The position numbers and the translations under genes are program-made. From positions 1 to 53,593 of IMG/VR virus record IMGVR_UViG_3300006802_015709: a stretch of 53,593 bases of DNA; one strand, given 5' to 3'. This DNA is from a virus. Positions 40,900 to 50,104 of this stretch are shown one piece after another (the stretch's first letter is position 1; every line of letters begins with the position of its first letter). A model generated the notes under the pieces. That model had not been told where the DNA came from and did not search any database. It saw only the letters and a list, made by a program, of their open reading frames with translations.

Positions 40900-41535
40900 A
40901 TGAGAATAAGTTACGCTATACCAGTTTGCAACGAAATCAAGGAAATAAAACGTTTACTTGAATTTCTAATCAAAGCTAAACGTCGACAAGATGAAATTGT
41001 TATCCTTGTCGATGAACAGAATGGTACTGAAGAGGTAAAAGATTATGTTGAAGATTTCGCTCATCAGTATTTAGATTTCGATTTTGTTAATGTTTATTAT
41101 CATCCTCTGAACCGAGATTTTGCAGCACATAAGAATTTCTTAAACGGCTGCTGTAAAGGAGATTACATCTTTCAAATTGATGCAGATGAACTTCCAGATG
41201 AATCATTATTGGAATACTTGCCAGAAATACTTGAACTAAATGCAATTGATGCTATATGGATACCAAGAATCAATATTGTTAACGGAATTACTCCTAACCA
41301 TATTGCAAAATGGGGATGGAATTGCAACGAGAATGGCTGGATTAATTGGCCTAATGATGCTCAGCTTCGTGTGTATGCTAATAAACCTGAAATTAAATGG
41401 GAAAGGAAAGTACACGAACGATTAACGGGATATAAAACCATAAGTAAATTTCCTGATCAAAAGGAATTTGCATTATGGCATGTTAAAGATATAGCGCGCC
41501 AAGAACGGCAGAATGAGTTTTATGAGACGATATGA
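40900..41535 (+). CDS. Family 2 glycosyltransferase (GT-A)
   Basis: 211 residues. ISYAIPVCNEIKEIKRLLEF, EIVILVDEQNG, then the D-x-D metal site IFQIDADELPDESLLEYLP, and VHERLTGYKT in the acceptor region, as in WaaE/SpsA-like GT2 enzymes. It overlaps the next gene by 4 nt. Probably transfers a sugar onto a glycan or protein. Confidence 0.8.
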   Translation: MRISYAIPVCNEIKEIKRLLEFLIKAKRRQDEIVILVDEQNGTEEVKDYVEDFAHQYLDFDFVNVYYHPLNRDFAAHKNFLNGCCKGDYIFQIDADELPDESLLEYLPEILELNAIDAIWIPRINIVNGITPNHIAKWGWNCNENGWINWPNDAQLRVYANKPEIKWERKVHERLTGYKTISKFPDQKEFALWHVKDIARQERQNEFYETI

Positions 41536-42107
41536 AAGAAAATAATATAAAAAAAATAGCATATCTAGTATTAGGCACTGAGAGTTCAGCTACTAGATTT
41601 GTAACTAAATGCCTGATTCAGGCCGGTTGCTTTGGTGATTCTGATCACCATCAGCGATTAGACTTCGAAGATCCAGTAACAGATACTATAGTTTGGAGAC
41701 GGAGTTATCCACATAAATGGGATGATCCGGATAATTTTCCATATAATATTAAAAATACTATTGGCTGGCCAGATACAGATGCAATGTTAAATAGATTAAC
41801 ATCATTAGGATATAATGTTAAAGTAATAGTTACTACGCGTGATTGGCATGCAATTAACGGATCAGCGACTCGTATTAAATACAGACCTCATACACAAACT
41901 ACTGAGAGATGTATTAATAATACTAAAGAATCATATAAACGTATATTCAACTTCATATGTAAGCATGATTTAGATTATGTAATGTTTAGTTATGAAGCAG
42001 CTATCTTACATGGAGATATGTATATTAATAAAATCATGGGGTTTCTTGGGCTTGACGAAGTATCCGGATTTAATATGAATAACCAAAATTCAAAATATTA
42101 TGAGTAA
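41532..42107 (+). CDS. Sulfotransferase-like P-loop protein
   Basis: 191 residues. AYLVLGTESSATRFVTKCLI has the phosphate-binding loop seen in PAPS-dependent sulfotransferases, and VIVTTRDWHAINGSATRIKY resembles the 3'-phosphate motif. The C-terminus VMFSYEAAILHGDMYINKIM follows the usual helix. Amid sugar genes, it may sulfate a glycan; the donor is not proven. Confidence 0.55.
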   Translation: MKENNIKKIAYLVLGTESSATRFVTKCLIQAGCFGDSDHHQRLDFEDPVTDTIVWRRSYPHKWDDPDNFPYNIKNTIGWPDTDAMLNRLTSLGYNVKVIVTTRDWHAINGSATRIKYRPHTQTTERCINNTKESYKRIFNFICKHDLDYVMFSYEAAILHGDMYINKIMGFLGLDEVSGFNMNNQNSKYYE

Positions 42108-42882
42108 AAAAGTAAGCGATTATGTAAGTATAGTGTCGACGTGTTGTGCTCGACTATTTAATGATAAACATCAAGGACTATGGAATGATATACAAAAGTA
42201 CTATCCAGATGTTAATTATTATTTTTATCATGAAAATTCATATGAAAATAAGACCTCAGGCCAAAGTATCGATTTTGATAGTTTAGATATTCCATCATCA
42301 TATCATATTTATGATTTATTTAAAGAATTTGGTGATCTAGAAGACTTCCTAGCCACTTCTAAATTTAATACATGTGGTTCATATGATAAAGCTGATATGA
42401 ATCAAGGATATTGGAAAGCAAACTCGTTATATTGGTTTAGAAAAGCTCCTTCGATATATCATGCGGCTAAGCAATGCAAAACACCATTACTTATTTTCTT
42501 AGACGCGGATCAAAATATCACGCCTGTAGGATCTAATACATCGGAAGATGAATATACAATTGATGATCTATATATAGAGTGGGCTAGTAAACATGATGTA
42601 TTATCTAGACACCGACCTGGGCTATGGACTGAAACAGGACATATTGTTTTTAATTTAGATGCAGGTGGAAAGGAATTTATAGAAAGATTTTATGATTTCT
42701 ATAAAAGCGGTAAGGTATTTGAATTATATAGATGGGACGATTGTTGGGTATTTGACACACTTACCAAAGAAATGAGAATTAATAACGGACCATTATCAAA
42801 AAAAACAGGCGCGCCTGAGGATTTTGAAGGCATCGTAGATCATCATAAAGGTAAATGGCAACATATTAGAGTAAGGAAATAA
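42100..42882 (+). CDS. Putative GT-A glycosyltransferase
   Basis: 260 residues. VSIVSTCCARLFNDKHQGLW at the start and TPLLIFLDADQNI, with an LDAD metal-type motif, then WTETGHIVFNLDAGGKEFIE. Fits a nucleotide-sugar transferase with a D-x-D pair, though not a clear family. Follows the sulfotransferase by overlap; gmd starts 4 nt after its stop. Confidence 0.6.
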   Translation: MSKKVSDYVSIVSTCCARLFNDKHQGLWNDIQKYYPDVNYYFYHENSYENKTSGQSIDFDSLDIPSSYHIYDLFKEFGDLEDFLATSKFNTCGSYDKADMNQGYWKANSLYWFRKAPSIYHAAKQCKTPLLIFLDADQNITPVGSNTSEDEYTIDDLYIEWASKHDVLSRHRPGLWTETGHIVFNLDAGGKEFIERFYDFYKSGKVFELYRWDDCWVFDTLTKEMRINNGPLSKKTGAPEDFEGIVDHHKGKWQHIRVRK

Positions 42883-42886
42883 CTAT

Positions 42887-43849
42887 ATGAAACGAGCATT
42901 GATTACAGGTATAAATGGCATGGACGGTAGTCATTTAGCTGATTTATTACTTAGTAAAGGATATGAAGTATTTGGGGTAGAACGAAGGTCATCATCAAAA
43001 AATAGAACAAATACCGCGCATCTTGAAGATAAAATTACATTCCTAGTAGGAGATCTGACAGATCAAAATAGTTTATATCGTTGTTTAGCAGCTGCTAAGC
43101 CTCATGAGGTATATAATTTAGCAGCACAATCATTTGTCGGTGAAAGTTGGAATACGCCTGAATATACATCTGATGTAACAGGATTAGGAGTATTACGAAT
43201 GCTTGAAGCTATTAGAGAATATGATAAATCAATTAAGTTTTATCAGGCTAGTAGCTCGGAAATGTTTGGCAGAATGGTTGAAAACCCAGCTAAAGAATCT
43301 ACTGCATTTTATCCAAGATCACCATATGGTGTAGCTAAATTATACGGTCATTGGATAACTAAAAACTATAGAGAATCATATAATATGTTTGCTTGCTCGG
43401 GAATTTTATTTAACCACGAATCTGAAAGAAGAGGAATAGAATTTGTAACTCGGAAAATATCTGATGGTGTTGCTAAAATTAAGCTAGGATTAGCTGGCCA
43501 TATTTCCTTAGGAAATTTAGACGCTAAGCGAGATTGGGGGTATGCACCTGATTATGTAGAGGCGATGTGGCTAATGTTACAACAAGATATACCGGATGAT
43601 TATGTTATAGCTACAAATGAAACATATTCAATTAGAGATTTTTTAGATGTAGCATTTAACCATATCGGCATTACAACTTGGACTCCATATATTAAACAAG
43701 ATCCAAAATTCTTGCGTCCTGCTGAGGTCGATGTATTACGTGGAGATTACAGTAAAGCTAAAAAATCTTTAGGATGGGAACCAAAAACTAATTTTACTGA
43801 ATTAGTAAAAATTATGGTTAATAATGATATAAATAAACTTATGCAATGA
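42887..43849 (+). CDS. gmd: GDP-mannose 4,6-dehydratase
   Basis: 320 residues. ALITGINGMDGSHLADLLLS with GxxGxxG (8-14), DLTDQNSLYRCLAAAKPHEV, YNLAAQSFVGESWNTPEYT, SSSEMFGRM, YPRSPYGVAKLYGHW with the YxxxK pair, and NHESERRGIEFVTRK are all Gmd features. It yields GDP-4-keto-6-deoxymannose, a precursor of fucose, rhamnose or perosamine-type sugars. It overlaps the methyltransferase gene by 4 nt. Confidence 0.92.
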   Translation: MKRALITGINGMDGSHLADLLLSKGYEVFGVERRSSSKNRTNTAHLEDKITFLVGDLTDQNSLYRCLAAAKPHEVYNLAAQSFVGESWNTPEYTSDVTGLGVLRMLEAIREYDKSIKFYQASSSEMFGRMVENPAKESTAFYPRSPYGVAKLYGHWITKNYRESYNMFACSGILFNHESERRGIEFVTRKISDGVAKIKLGLAGHISLGNLDAKRDWGYAPDYVEAMWLMLQQDIPDDYVIATNETYSIRDFLDVAFNHIGITTWTPYIKQDPKFLRPAEVDVLRGDYSKAKKSLGWEPKTNFTELVKIMVNNDINKLMQ

Positions 43850-45009
43850 AAATTAAATTTTTAGATCTAGGCGATCAGCCTATTGCAAATAGATTTTTAA
43901 CTACTGATAATGTTACAGATGAATTTTTTTATAATTTATCCGTAGGATTTGATAATGATACTAAATTAGTTACTCATATGGAATATGTAGATCCTCCATT
44001 AATGTTTAATGAAAATTACGTATACCGGGGTTCTATGTCAACTACAATGCAAAATCATTTCAAGCAATTTAGTTCTCGGTTTTCTCCGGATTTAAAAATA
44101 TTAGAAATAGGAAGCAATGATGGCGTTTTTATTAAGAATTGGAATAAGTCGACAGCAATTGCCGTAGAACCATGTAAGAATTTCGCAGAAGAAACTACAG
44201 CCTTAGGATATACTACTTATAATGAATTCTGGACTATAGAATTAGCGGAGGACATTAAGGAGAAGCATGGTCAACAGAATATTATTTTCGCGGCTAATTG
44301 TATATGTCATATACCAGATCTGGATAATACCTTTAAGGCAGTATCTAATTTATTAACACATGATGGCGTATTTATTTTCGAAGATCCATCATTAGCTGAA
44401 ATGATTAATAATGGTTCTTATGATCAGATTTATGATGAGCACCCGCATATATTTTCTGTAATTGCATTAGATAATATATTGCAGAGAAACGGGTTGGAAA
44501 TAGTACGTGTAGAAAATTTATCGGTACATGGAGGCTCGAATAGAATATATGCTAAAAAGATAGGGACATCCGAAATAGATGAATCTGTAGAACAGAATAA
44601 AGCATACGAGAAAATATTAGGGGTAGATAATATAGAAACTTTTATACGGTTTGCGCAAAAAGTAAAGCAATCACGCGATGATTTAATTAGGATACTATTT
44701 AAATGTAAAGAAGAAGGTAAAAAAGTTATATCATATGGCGCGACATCAAAGTCGACCACAGTATTCAATTATTGTGGTATAGACCAATCATTAATAGAAT
44801 ATGTATCAGATACAACACCCGAAAAACAAAATAAATTAACGCCTGGTTCACATATACCTGTTATGTTTAAAGATAAAATTGAAGACGATGTTGATTATGT
44901 ATATTTGGGTGCTTGGAATTTCCTAAATGAGATTAAAGAAAAAGAATCTGACTTCGTTAAACGTGGCGGCAAGTTTATAACACACGTACCAATAGTAAAA
45001 TTTGATTAA
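43846..45009 (+). CDS. Sugar C-methyltransferase-like protein
   Basis: 387 residues. FLDLGDQPIANRFL at the N-terminus, the SAM-binding loop ILEIGSNDGVFIKNW, and FAANCICHIPDLDNTF, with a C-terminal Rossmann part (VISYGATSKSTTVFNYCG) as in NovU/TylCIII-type deoxysugar C-methyltransferases. The N-terminal zinc ribbon of this family is missing, so the protein begins where that domain would end. Right after gmd, it may methylate a keto-deoxysugar. Confidence 0.75.
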   Translation: MKIKFLDLGDQPIANRFLTTDNVTDEFFYNLSVGFDNDTKLVTHMEYVDPPLMFNENYVYRGSMSTTMQNHFKQFSSRFSPDLKILEIGSNDGVFIKNWNKSTAIAVEPCKNFAEETTALGYTTYNEFWTIELAEDIKEKHGQQNIIFAANCICHIPDLDNTFKAVSNLLTHDGVFIFEDPSLAEMINNGSYDQIYDEHPHIFSVIALDNILQRNGLEIVRVENLSVHGGSNRIYAKKIGTSEIDESVEQNKAYEKILGVDNIETFIRFAQKVKQSRDDLIRILFKCKEEGKKVISYGATSKSTTVFNYCGIDQSLIEYVSDTTPEKQNKLTPGSHIPVMFKDKIEDDVDYVYLGAWNFLNEIKEKESDFVKRGGKFITHVPIVKFD

Positions 45010-45010
45010 T

Positions 45011-45499
45011 ATGGATATGAATGATTTAGGAACATTGATTGTTCAATATAATGAAGATGATAGAGCTCAACGATGTTTAGATATATTTAGTGAGTTACCT
45101 GGCCAGGTGAACTTATCATATGTAAATAGTACAGAACATATTGTAGCGTGGCATAAACACGAGAAACAAACTGATTATTGGTTTTGTGTTAAAGGTTCGT
45201 TTAAAGTTGGTATAGCTTATGAAGAATATGCTATTTCATTTGATGGTGACATGATTGATGCTACCGGTAATGTAGTACGAAAGGGTGATGCAGAAAAACA
45301 ATGGGTAGTGGAATGGTACTACTTATCAGATAAAAATCAAGAAGTTTTAAAAATACCACCTGGTGCATACCACGGGTATAAAGCATTAGAACCAAATTCT
45401 ATATTAATGTATGGGTTGACACACAAATATGACCCTAATGATGAATTTAAAGTAAAACCTGGTCATTTTAATGAAAATTGGAAAACAGAGGATAAATGA
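45011..45499 (+). CDS. RmlC-like cupin (sugar epimerase related)
   Basis: 162 residues from the ATG at 45011, 1 nt after the previous stop (a TTG at 45002 is unlikely). VAWHKHEKQTDYWFCVKGSF, KIPPGAYHGYKAL and LTHKYDPNDEFKVKPGHF resemble dTDP-4-keto-rhamnose 3,5-epimerase-type cupins. It may epimerise a keto sugar. Overlaps the next gene by 4 nt. Confidence 0.6.
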   Translation: MDMNDLGTLIVQYNEDDRAQRCLDIFSELPGQVNLSYVNSTEHIVAWHKHEKQTDYWFCVKGSFKVGIAYEEYAISFDGDMIDATGNVVRKGDAEKQWVVEWYYLSDKNQEVLKIPPGAYHGYKALEPNSILMYGLTHKYDPNDEFKVKPGHFNENWKTEDK

Positions 45500-45909
45500 A
45501 AAAAACTAGTCTGAATGATGTAATGTGTTTCAAAATGAAACAATTAATCGAAGATAACGGGATTCTTATGCCGGTTGAATTAAATAAAGAAATTCCATTT
45601 AATGTAAAAAGAACATTTTTTGTTACAGACGTACCTGACCATAATCCCAGAGGAATGCATTCACATTTCAAAACAAAACAACTAATTATATGTTTAAAGG
45701 GTGAAATTGAAGTAAAATTACACGATGGTATCCTTGAAAAACAATATGTTATGAAACAAGGTGATGCAATATATATTCCGAATATGATATGGGATGAACA
45801 GATATATAAAACAAAAGATACAATATTAATTTCTTTATGTAATACTCACTATAATATGGAGGATTACATTCACGATTTCGATATTTTTTTAAATTTAAAA
45901 AATGGATAA
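45496..45909 (+). CDS. FdtA/QdtA-like sugar ketoisomerase cupin
   Basis: 137 residues. RTFFVTDVPDHNPRGMHSHF, KTKQLIICLKGEIEVKLHDG, DAIYIPNMIWDEQIY and HYNMEDYIHDFDIFL match the FdtA/WxcM-like 3,4-ketoisomerase family. It shifts the keto group of a dTDP-sugar so that an aminotransferase can act at C3. Coupled to its neighbours by overlap. Confidence 0.75.
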   Translation: MKKTSLNDVMCFKMKQLIEDNGILMPVELNKEIPFNVKRTFFVTDVPDHNPRGMHSHFKTKQLIICLKGEIEVKLHDGILEKQYVMKQGDAIYIPNMIWDEQIYKTKDTILISLCNTHYNMEDYIHDFDIFLNLKNG

Positions 45910-46819
45910 TATATTAATTACAGGTGTATGTGGCCATATTGGTTCACATTTATATAAAATGATAGGTAATTACATTGATTGTAATGTAATTGGTGTTGAT
46001 AATATGATGACACAACGTTATTGTTCATTATTTGATAATTCTACTATAAATTTCAAATTTATTGAAGATGATTTTATGAATATTGACATTCCCGAAAATA
46101 GTATCGTTATACATTTGGCCGCAATAACAAATGCGGCAGGCACAATGTTAAACACTACTGAATTGGAAAATGTAAATATTGAAAAAACAAAACAATTTAT
46201 TGACAAGTGTATAGACTCCAACGTTAAAAAATTTATATTCCCATCATCTACTAGTATATACGGTGTGGCAGCTGATATTGTAGACGAGGATAATGTGTTA
46301 TTTGAAAATCCACAAAGTCCTTATGCCGAATCAAAACTAATAATTGAAAGGTACTTAGAATCGAAATCCGAACATTTGGACTATTTGATTTTTAGGTTTG
46401 GTACAATATATGGCTTTACTAAAGGTACACGGTTTCATACAGCAATTAATAAATTCTGTTGGCAAGCTTCTATTAATCAACCTATAACAGTATGGGAACA
46501 AAATTACGAACAAGTTAGACCTTATTTATGGATTTCTGATGCATGTCATTCTATTGTACACGCTATAACAAATAATATAACTAGTAGAACGAAATACAAC
46601 ATTTTAAGTGGAAACCATAAATTAAGTGAAATTGTGAATATAATCAAACAAAAAGTTCCTAATTTATCAATTAAGATGGTGGATACACCTTTATTAAACC
46701 AATACACATATAATGTCAGTGATAAAAAAATAAAAGAAACTGGTTTTGTACCAAATGGTGCATTAGAGATTAGTATATCACATACATTACACAATCTAAA
46801 AAATTTATATAATGTATAA
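45902..46819 (+). CDS. NAD-dependent sugar epimerase/dehydratase
   Basis: 305 residues of the extended SDR family. ILITGVCGHIGSHLYKMIGN has the dinucleotide loop GxxGxxG, with IVIHLAAITNAAGT, FIFPSSTSIYGVAAD, PYAESKLIIERYLE (YxxxK) and FRFGTIYG. Substrate unknown; most likely a nucleotide sugar of the pathway encoded around it. Its DNA is more AT-rich than the replication genes. Confidence 0.8.
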   Translation: MDNILITGVCGHIGSHLYKMIGNYIDCNVIGVDNMMTQRYCSLFDNSTINFKFIEDDFMNIDIPENSIVIHLAAITNAAGTMLNTTELENVNIEKTKQFIDKCIDSNVKKFIFPSSTSIYGVAADIVDEDNVLFENPQSPYAESKLIIERYLESKSEHLDYLIFRFGTIYGFTKGTRFHTAINKFCWQASINQPITVWEQNYEQVRPYLWISDACHSIVHAITNNITSRTKYNILSGNHKLSEIVNIIKQKVPNLSIKMVDTPLLNQYTYNVSDKKIKETGFVPNGALEISISHTLHNLKNLYNV

Positions 46820-47450
46820 CTTGGTTTTATATGGTGGAACTGGTCAAGCTAAAGTAATACACAGTATATTACCGAATGATGTCAAAGTAATTGCTATAAT
46901 AGATGATACTCCAAATTTACCTAGTCCGATACAAGACGTTCCTATTTTTTGTGGACTTGATAATTTTATAAATTTTTACAAAACACTACAAGAAAAGTGT
47001 TATTTTTTGGTAACTATAGGTAATCCTTACGGTAAAGCAAGACAAGAAATATCAAATGCATTAATTGAACTAGGTTTAGTGTCATATAGTTGTATATCAG
47101 AAAAAAGTGTTGTATATTCAACCAATATAGGAAATGGAATTCAAATACATCCGGGTTCTATTATTATGACGAATGTTACTATTGGTGATTACTGTATATT
47201 AAATACACTTTCTTTAGTAGAACACGATTGTATTTTAGAAAACGGTGTAGAAATAGGTCCAAGTGCAACTGTAGCTGGTGAAGTTTATATTGAAGAAAAT
47301 ACTTGGATTGGTGCAGGAGCAGTTATATTGGATAAATTGCATATTGGAAAAAATGTTATTGTAGGTGCAGGAGCAGTTGTTACTAAAGACATTCCCGACT
47401 CAGTTGTTGTAGTTGGAAACCCTGCTAAAATTTTAAAAGAAAATAAATAA
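46812..47450 (+). CDS. NeuD/PglD-like sugar O- or N-acyltransferase
   Basis: 212 residues. N-terminal PglD-type domain (YNLVLYGGTGQAKVIHSILP) followed by left-handed beta-helix hexapeptide repeats (VYSTNIGNGIQIHPGSIIMT, VTIGDYCILNTLSLVEHDCI) and the closing IPDSVVVVGNPAKI. It should acetylate an amino sugar. Fits beside the two aminotransferases. Confidence 0.85.
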   Translation: MYNLVLYGGTGQAKVIHSILPNDVKVIAIIDDTPNLPSPIQDVPIFCGLDNFINFYKTLQEKCYFLVTIGNPYGKARQEISNALIELGLVSYSCISEKSVVYSTNIGNGIQIHPGSIIMTNVTIGDYCILNTLSLVEHDCILENGVEIGPSATVAGEVYIEENTWIGAGAVILDKLHIGKNVIVGAGAVVTKDIPDSVVVVGNPAKILKENK

Positions 47451-47452
47451 AG

Positions 47453-48571
47453 ATGAATAAAATTTATATGGCTGGAGCATCTGTTGGTGAGTTAGAAATT
47501 AAGTACGTAACAGACGCTTTGAAAAATGGTTGGTATGAGGATAAATACTATTATGTTGAAAAACTTGAGGCCTTGTTTGCAAAATATCATACCAGAAAAT
47601 ATGCATTAATGACTCCTAATTGTACAACAGCAATACATTTATTATTGGCTGGATTAGGTATTGGCCCAGGTGACGAAGTGATAGTACCGGAATGTACGTG
47701 GATAGCCACATCAGTTTCGACTGTACATTTAGGTGCTAAGTTAGTATTATGTGATATTGAAAAGGATAGCTGGTGTATAGACCCAAACTCTATTCGTAAA
47801 TCAATTACACCAAACACAAAGGCTATAATAGCAGTTGATTTGTTTGGTAATATGGCAAATTGGGAAGAACTATATAAAATATCAGAAGAATATAATATAC
47901 CATTAATTGAAGATGCGGCAGAAGCATTAGGGTCTACGTTGAATGGAAAAAGGGCTGGAAGTTTTGGTATAGGTTCTGTTTTTAGTTTTCACAATACAAA
48001 AACTATGACAACTGGCGAAGGTGGCATGTTATTGATAGATGACGATATTTTATTTGAAAAATGTGTTAAATTACGTGACCTAGGTAGAGGACCTGATACT
48101 AAACCTTATTTCAATGAAATTATAGGTTTTAAATTTATGCCATTTAATATACAAGCAGCTTTAGGATTAGCTCAATTTGAACGATTGGATGAATTGGTTG
48201 CTATTAAAAGAAAACATTTTGAATATTATAAAACTCAATTAAAGGATTATGATGTTACATTTAATTTTGAACCAACTGGTGTTTACAATAGTGCTTGGAT
48301 AACTTCAATGGTGTTAGGTGAATCATATAAAATGAATAAACATATATTTATTAAAAAGTTAGAAGAATTGGGAGTACCAATCAGACCATTCTTTTATCCA
48401 TTATCCAATATCCCAGCATATAATAACCAATTTAAAGAAAATTATTTAAAAAACAAAAATAGTTACAACATTTCAAATCGGGGAGTAAATTTACCCGGAG
48501 CAGCAAATTTAACGATTGATAATTTAGAATTTATTTGTAATAATATAAAAAAGGTTTTAGACAATGTATAA
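47453..48571 (+). CDS. DegT/DnrJ/EryC1 sugar aminotransferase
   Basis: 372 residues. MTPNCTTAIHLLLAGLGIGP, GDEVIVPECTWIATS, IEDAAEALGST, and FHNTKTMTTGEGGMLL with the PLP lysine in the TKTMTTGEGG motif. It transfers an amino group to a keto nucleotide sugar such as those FdtA makes. Overlaps the second aminotransferase gene by 8 nt. Confidence 0.9.
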   Translation: MNKIYMAGASVGELEIKYVTDALKNGWYEDKYYYVEKLEALFAKYHTRKYALMTPNCTTAIHLLLAGLGIGPGDEVIVPECTWIATSVSTVHLGAKLVLCDIEKDSWCIDPNSIRKSITPNTKAIIAVDLFGNMANWEELYKISEEYNIPLIEDAAEALGSTLNGKRAGSFGIGSVFSFHNTKTMTTGEGGMLLIDDDILFEKCVKLRDLGRGPDTKPYFNEIIGFKFMPFNIQAALGLAQFERLDELVAIKRKHFEYYKTQLKDYDVTFNFEPTGVYNSAWITSMVLGESYKMNKHIFIKKLEELGVPIRPFFYPLSNIPAYNNQFKENYLKNKNSYNISNRGVNLPGAANLTIDNLEFICNNIKKVLDNV

Positions 48572-49496
48572 TTTATTTCATATACCAAACCACACAATTG
48601 ATACGTCAAAATATACACATTATTTACACGGTAAAAATGTTGCTGATTTTGAACAAAGGTTTGCTGATTATGTAGGAGCAAAATATGCCGTGGGTGTAAA
48701 TAGTGCTACTACTGCTATATTTCTGATATTTAAAAAATATCAAAATTTAGTTGTTGATGTACCATCGATGATACCACCCGTAGTATTAAATGCAATATTG
48801 ACATCTGATAATAAAGTAAACTTTGTGGATAACACTCAATGGATAGGTGGCGCATATCTATTACATGATTTTGGAGATTATAAATTATATGATTCAGCCC
48901 AGCAAGTAGATAAAAATCAATTTAAAAATATGGCTTCTGATAATGACTTGATGTTTTTTAGTTTTTATCCAACAAAACCAGTTGGTAGTTCCGATGGTGG
49001 TATTATTGTTAGTAACGATAAAGATAAAATTGAGTGGTTACGAACTTTGGCTTATAATGGTATGTCAATGGAACAAAATAATTGGGAAAGACAGATTATT
49101 GTTCCGGGATATAAAATGTATTTAAGTAGTATTCAAGCTGACCTAGCTAACCGAAATCTAGATTTGCTGGAAGAAAAACAAAACAGACTTGGTGACATAA
49201 GAAGGATGTATAACGATGCATTTAATCTTAATAATACTAGTAATCACTTGTATAGGATATTGGTAAATAATAGGGACACTTTTATACAAAATATGAAACA
49301 ACATAATATCATATGTGGAATACATTACCAAACTATGCACAATAATAATGTATATACGAATGGTAAATTTTTTAATTGCCCACTATCAGATGATATAACA
49401 CTGAAAACAGTAAGTATTCCATTTAATGAAACATTGACAAATGAAGATGTGGAATATATAATTAAATGTGTAAATAAATTTGGTTTTATTAAATAA
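48564..49496 (+). CDS. Second, shorter DegT/DnrJ-like aminotransferase
   Basis: 310 residues, about 60 shorter than the first. KYAVGVNSATTAIFLIFKKY, DFGDYKLYDSAQ and MFFSFYPTKPVGSSDGGIIV retain the PLP Lys (TKP) and the GG motif, but the early loops are trimmed. It may be a partner subunit, a distinct specificity, or decayed. Overlap with the preceding gene suggests co-translation. Confidence 0.75.
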   Translation: MYNLFHIPNHTIDTSKYTHYLHGKNVADFEQRFADYVGAKYAVGVNSATTAIFLIFKKYQNLVVDVPSMIPPVVLNAILTSDNKVNFVDNTQWIGGAYLLHDFGDYKLYDSAQQVDKNQFKNMASDNDLMFFSFYPTKPVGSSDGGIIVSNDKDKIEWLRTLAYNGMSMEQNNWERQIIVPGYKMYLSSIQADLANRNLDLLEEKQNRLGDIRRMYNDAFNLNNTSNHLYRILVNNRDTFIQNMKQHNIICGIHYQTMHNNNVYTNGKFFNCPLSDDITLKTVSIPFNETLTNEDVEYIIKCVNKFGFIK

Positions 49497-49502
49497 AATA
49501 TG

Positions 49503-49508
49503 TATATT
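49503..49508 (+). promoter_or_regulatory. Weaker class B-like TATATT
   Basis: TATATT ends 5 nt before the ATG at 49514, and the preceding 12 bases begin AAAT as in other class B sites, but the TTG is ATT here. Considered a degenerate member. Confidence 0.3.
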
Positions 49509-49513
49509 GTGTT

Positions 49514-50104
49514 ATGGGTTATAGAAAAATAGAAAACAATTTACGTAGACATCAATGGAGTGGATATCCTCAAGATTTCCTAGAGTTCATTTATAATGAG
49601 GTTATACATAACAAGCCTAAGAGAATTTTAGAATTCGGTACAGGATTTGGATTTGTGACAACTGCATTGGGATTAGGCGTACTTGATAATGGGGTAGGTA
49701 CTATAGATAGTTATGATTCATATTCACCTAATCGTATTTGGAAGATACCAAATAATGTATCATTGGTATATAATCACCTCAACAACTATGGACTAACGGA
49801 CATTGTAAATTTACATGAAATTGATGATATATTTAGTTGGTTTGATACACCTAAAGAATTTGATATGGCATTCATTGATATTGACAATGATGGGGATAAA
49901 CTGAATAAAGTGTTCAATTCGGATTTTTTTAAGAATCAGATAAATAATGGTGCAAACGTATATTTTTGTGGTGGTTCATCAGAACGAGATAAAATAAATA
50001 TACAACGGGGGGAAACTCCTATTACCAATGTTGATTGTAATATTGAATGTGTATTTGGTAAAACACAAAAAAATTGTATTTCAAAGGTTATTGGATATGA
50101 ATAA
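49514..50104 (+). CDS. SAM-dependent methyltransferase (class I)
   Basis: 196 residues. RILEFGTGFGFVTTALGLGV is the SAM loop; VGTIDSYDSYSPNR and FDMAFIDIDNDGD are the following strands. Fits the Methyltransf_24-type fold. Substrate unknown, possibly a sugar. Overlaps the next gene by 8 nt. Confidence 0.7.
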   Translation: MGYRKIENNLRRHQWSGYPQDFLEFIYNEVIHNKPKRILEFGTGFGFVTTALGLGVLDNGVGTIDSYDSYSPNRIWKIPNNVSLVYNHLNNYGLTDIVNLHEIDDIFSWFDTPKEFDMAFIDIDNDGDKLNKVFNSDFFKNQINNGANVYFCGGSSERDKINIQRGETPITNVDCNIECVFGKTQKNCISKVIGYE

